DNA of 5,984 bases from Phycisphaerae bacterium (GTDB taxonomy: Bacteria > Planctomycetota > Phycisphaerae > SM23-33): contig JALHTV010000198.1 in the NCBI GenBank assembly GCA_022866005.1, forward strand, positions 1-5,984, read 5' to 3'. The notes below the pieces were generated by a model. The model was given only the letters and a program-made list of their open reading frames with translations, made no database searches and was not told the origin of the DNA. A program made the translations under genes and the position numbers. Below, piece after piece: positions 5,663-5,984 of this stretch; position 1 is the first letter of the stretch; each line of letters starts with the position of its first letter.

Positions 5663-5674
5663 CGGCGGTAGCAT
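5645..5674 (+). promoter_or_regulatory. Candidate priA promoter, possibly leaderless
   Basis: TTGGCA (5645-5650, five of six to the -35 consensus), an 18-base spacer and TAGCAT (5669-5674, four of six to the -10 consensus). The priA ATG begins at 5682, seven bases after the -10 box, which is where transcription would normally start. No Shine-Dalgarno sequence precedes that ATG, consistent with a leaderless mRNA. Matches to consensus alone are weak evidence. Confidence 0.35.
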
Positions 5675-5681
5675 CGGCGGC

Positions 5682-5984
5682 ATGGGTGAGCTGTTCGAGA
5701 AGGAAGCCCCGCAGGGGAGCTCGATCGTCTCGGTGGCCGTGGTGGCCAACGTCTGGCGGACGTACGACTACCTCTGGCCCCAGCGCCTGGGGGTCCCTCG
5801 GCGGGGGCGGCGGGTGCGAGTGCCCTTTGGCCGCGGTGACAAGCAGACGGTGGGCTTCGTGGTCGCCACAGACGTCCCCCCCGGCCCGCCCCTGCGGGCG
5901 TCCGTAGGGACGCACAAGCCCGCCTGCTGGCGAGGCAAGCTCAAGTCCGTCGCCGAGACGCTGGACGCCGTGGCTGACGCCGAA
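5682..5984 (+). CDS. priA: Primosomal protein N' (PriA helicase), N-terminal fragment
   Basis: The first 101 codons are present; the gene continues past the right edge. Residues 15-62 contain the PriA N-terminal (3'-DNA-end-binding) pattern: VSVAVVANVWRTYDYLWP, then GRRVRVPFGRGDKQTVGFVV, and after an insertion KLKSVAETLDAV (86-97), which aligns with the usual 'KLKPVLEVLD' of the family. PriA recognises stalled forks and D-loops and reloads the replicative helicase in the cytoplasm. The helicase and zinc-binding regions lie outside the window. The ATG at 5682 has no clear ribosome site; the residues before the domain (MGELFEKEAPQGSS) are a short polar lead-in. Residues 71-85 look like extra sequence from a palindromic DNA element. 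Identification is by family motifs in the first domain only, but they are distinctive. Confidence 0.85.
   Translation, partial: MGELFEKEAPQGSSIVSVAVVANVWRTYDYLWPQRLGVPRRGRRVRVPFGRGDKQTVGFVVATDVPPGPPLRASVGTHKPACWRGKLKSVAETLDAVADAE
5892..5936. repeat. Palindromic 45-nt segment apparently inserted in frame in priA
   Basis: The segment encodes LRASVGTHKPACWRG between two conserved PriA blocks. It has GCGTCC (5898-5903) against GGACGC (5908-5913) with a GTAG loop, then GCCCGCC (5918-5924) against GGCG-A-GGC (5929-5936) with a TGCT loop. An alternative pairs GCGGGC (5894-5899) with GCCCGC (5918-5923). Two hairpins in tandem, the exact 15-codon length and the odd peptide fit a short dispersed palindromic repeat. 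No second copy is visible in this window. Confidence 0.45.

Noticed and set aside
5523..5915. Minus-strand frame (130 codons) opposite the priA start
   Set aside because: His/Pro-rich shadow frame; the plus strand encodes the recognisable PriA N-terminal domain.

Overview
The window looks like chromosomal DNA of a GC-rich bacterium. A planctomycete (Phycisphaerae-like) or similar lineage is my best guess. It rests on the high GC, the long lipoprotein-type M16 peptidase, the Pro/Ala/Thr-rich tails and the gene mix. No rRNA or other marker gene fixes the taxonomy, so treat it as an impression.

Left part (1-3467, all minus strand). Three genes read leftwards as a probable operon: a stand-alone CheY-like response regulator receiver protein (3467-2967), a 927-residue two-repeat M16 zinc peptidase with a lipoprotein-like N-terminus (2935-152), and the first 55 codons of a formiminotransferase-cyclodeaminase/methenyl-THF cyclohydrolase family protein (165-1, cut by the window edge). 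The gaps are 31 nt and a 14-nt overlap, which suggests co-transcription and translational coupling. A candidate promoter and two well-formed dyads lie upstream of the receiver gene.

Middle (3468-3848). This is a 381-nt divergent intergenic region, more AT-rich than its surroundings. It carries several inverted repeats, a candidate promoter for each direction and no convincing gene.

Right part (3849-5470, plus strand). A tightly overlapping two-gene cassette encodes a TcmP-type 'three-Cys-motif partner' protein with class I methyltransferase-like motifs, followed by a DUF5131 / phage Gp37-Gp68 family protein carrying the three-cysteine motif (CX6CX2C). This pair is a recurring but poorly characterised module. 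It is the most interesting item here: a putative methyltransferase-like plus Fe-S/radical-SAM-like modification pair, probably horizontally acquired. A near-identical 20-bp direct repeat (3571-3590 and 5643-5662) brackets it.

Right edge (5471-5984, plus strand). A 211-nt intergenic region holds a weak terminator-like hairpin, a larger nested inverted-repeat structure and a candidate promoter placed so close to the next ATG that the mRNA could be leaderless. It is followed by the N-terminus of the replication-restart helicase PriA (5682 to the edge). The priA fragment contains what looks like an in-frame 45-nt palindromic insertion.

The left operon and priA look like resident housekeeping genes. 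The TcmP/DUF5131 pair looks like an accessory insertion between them.
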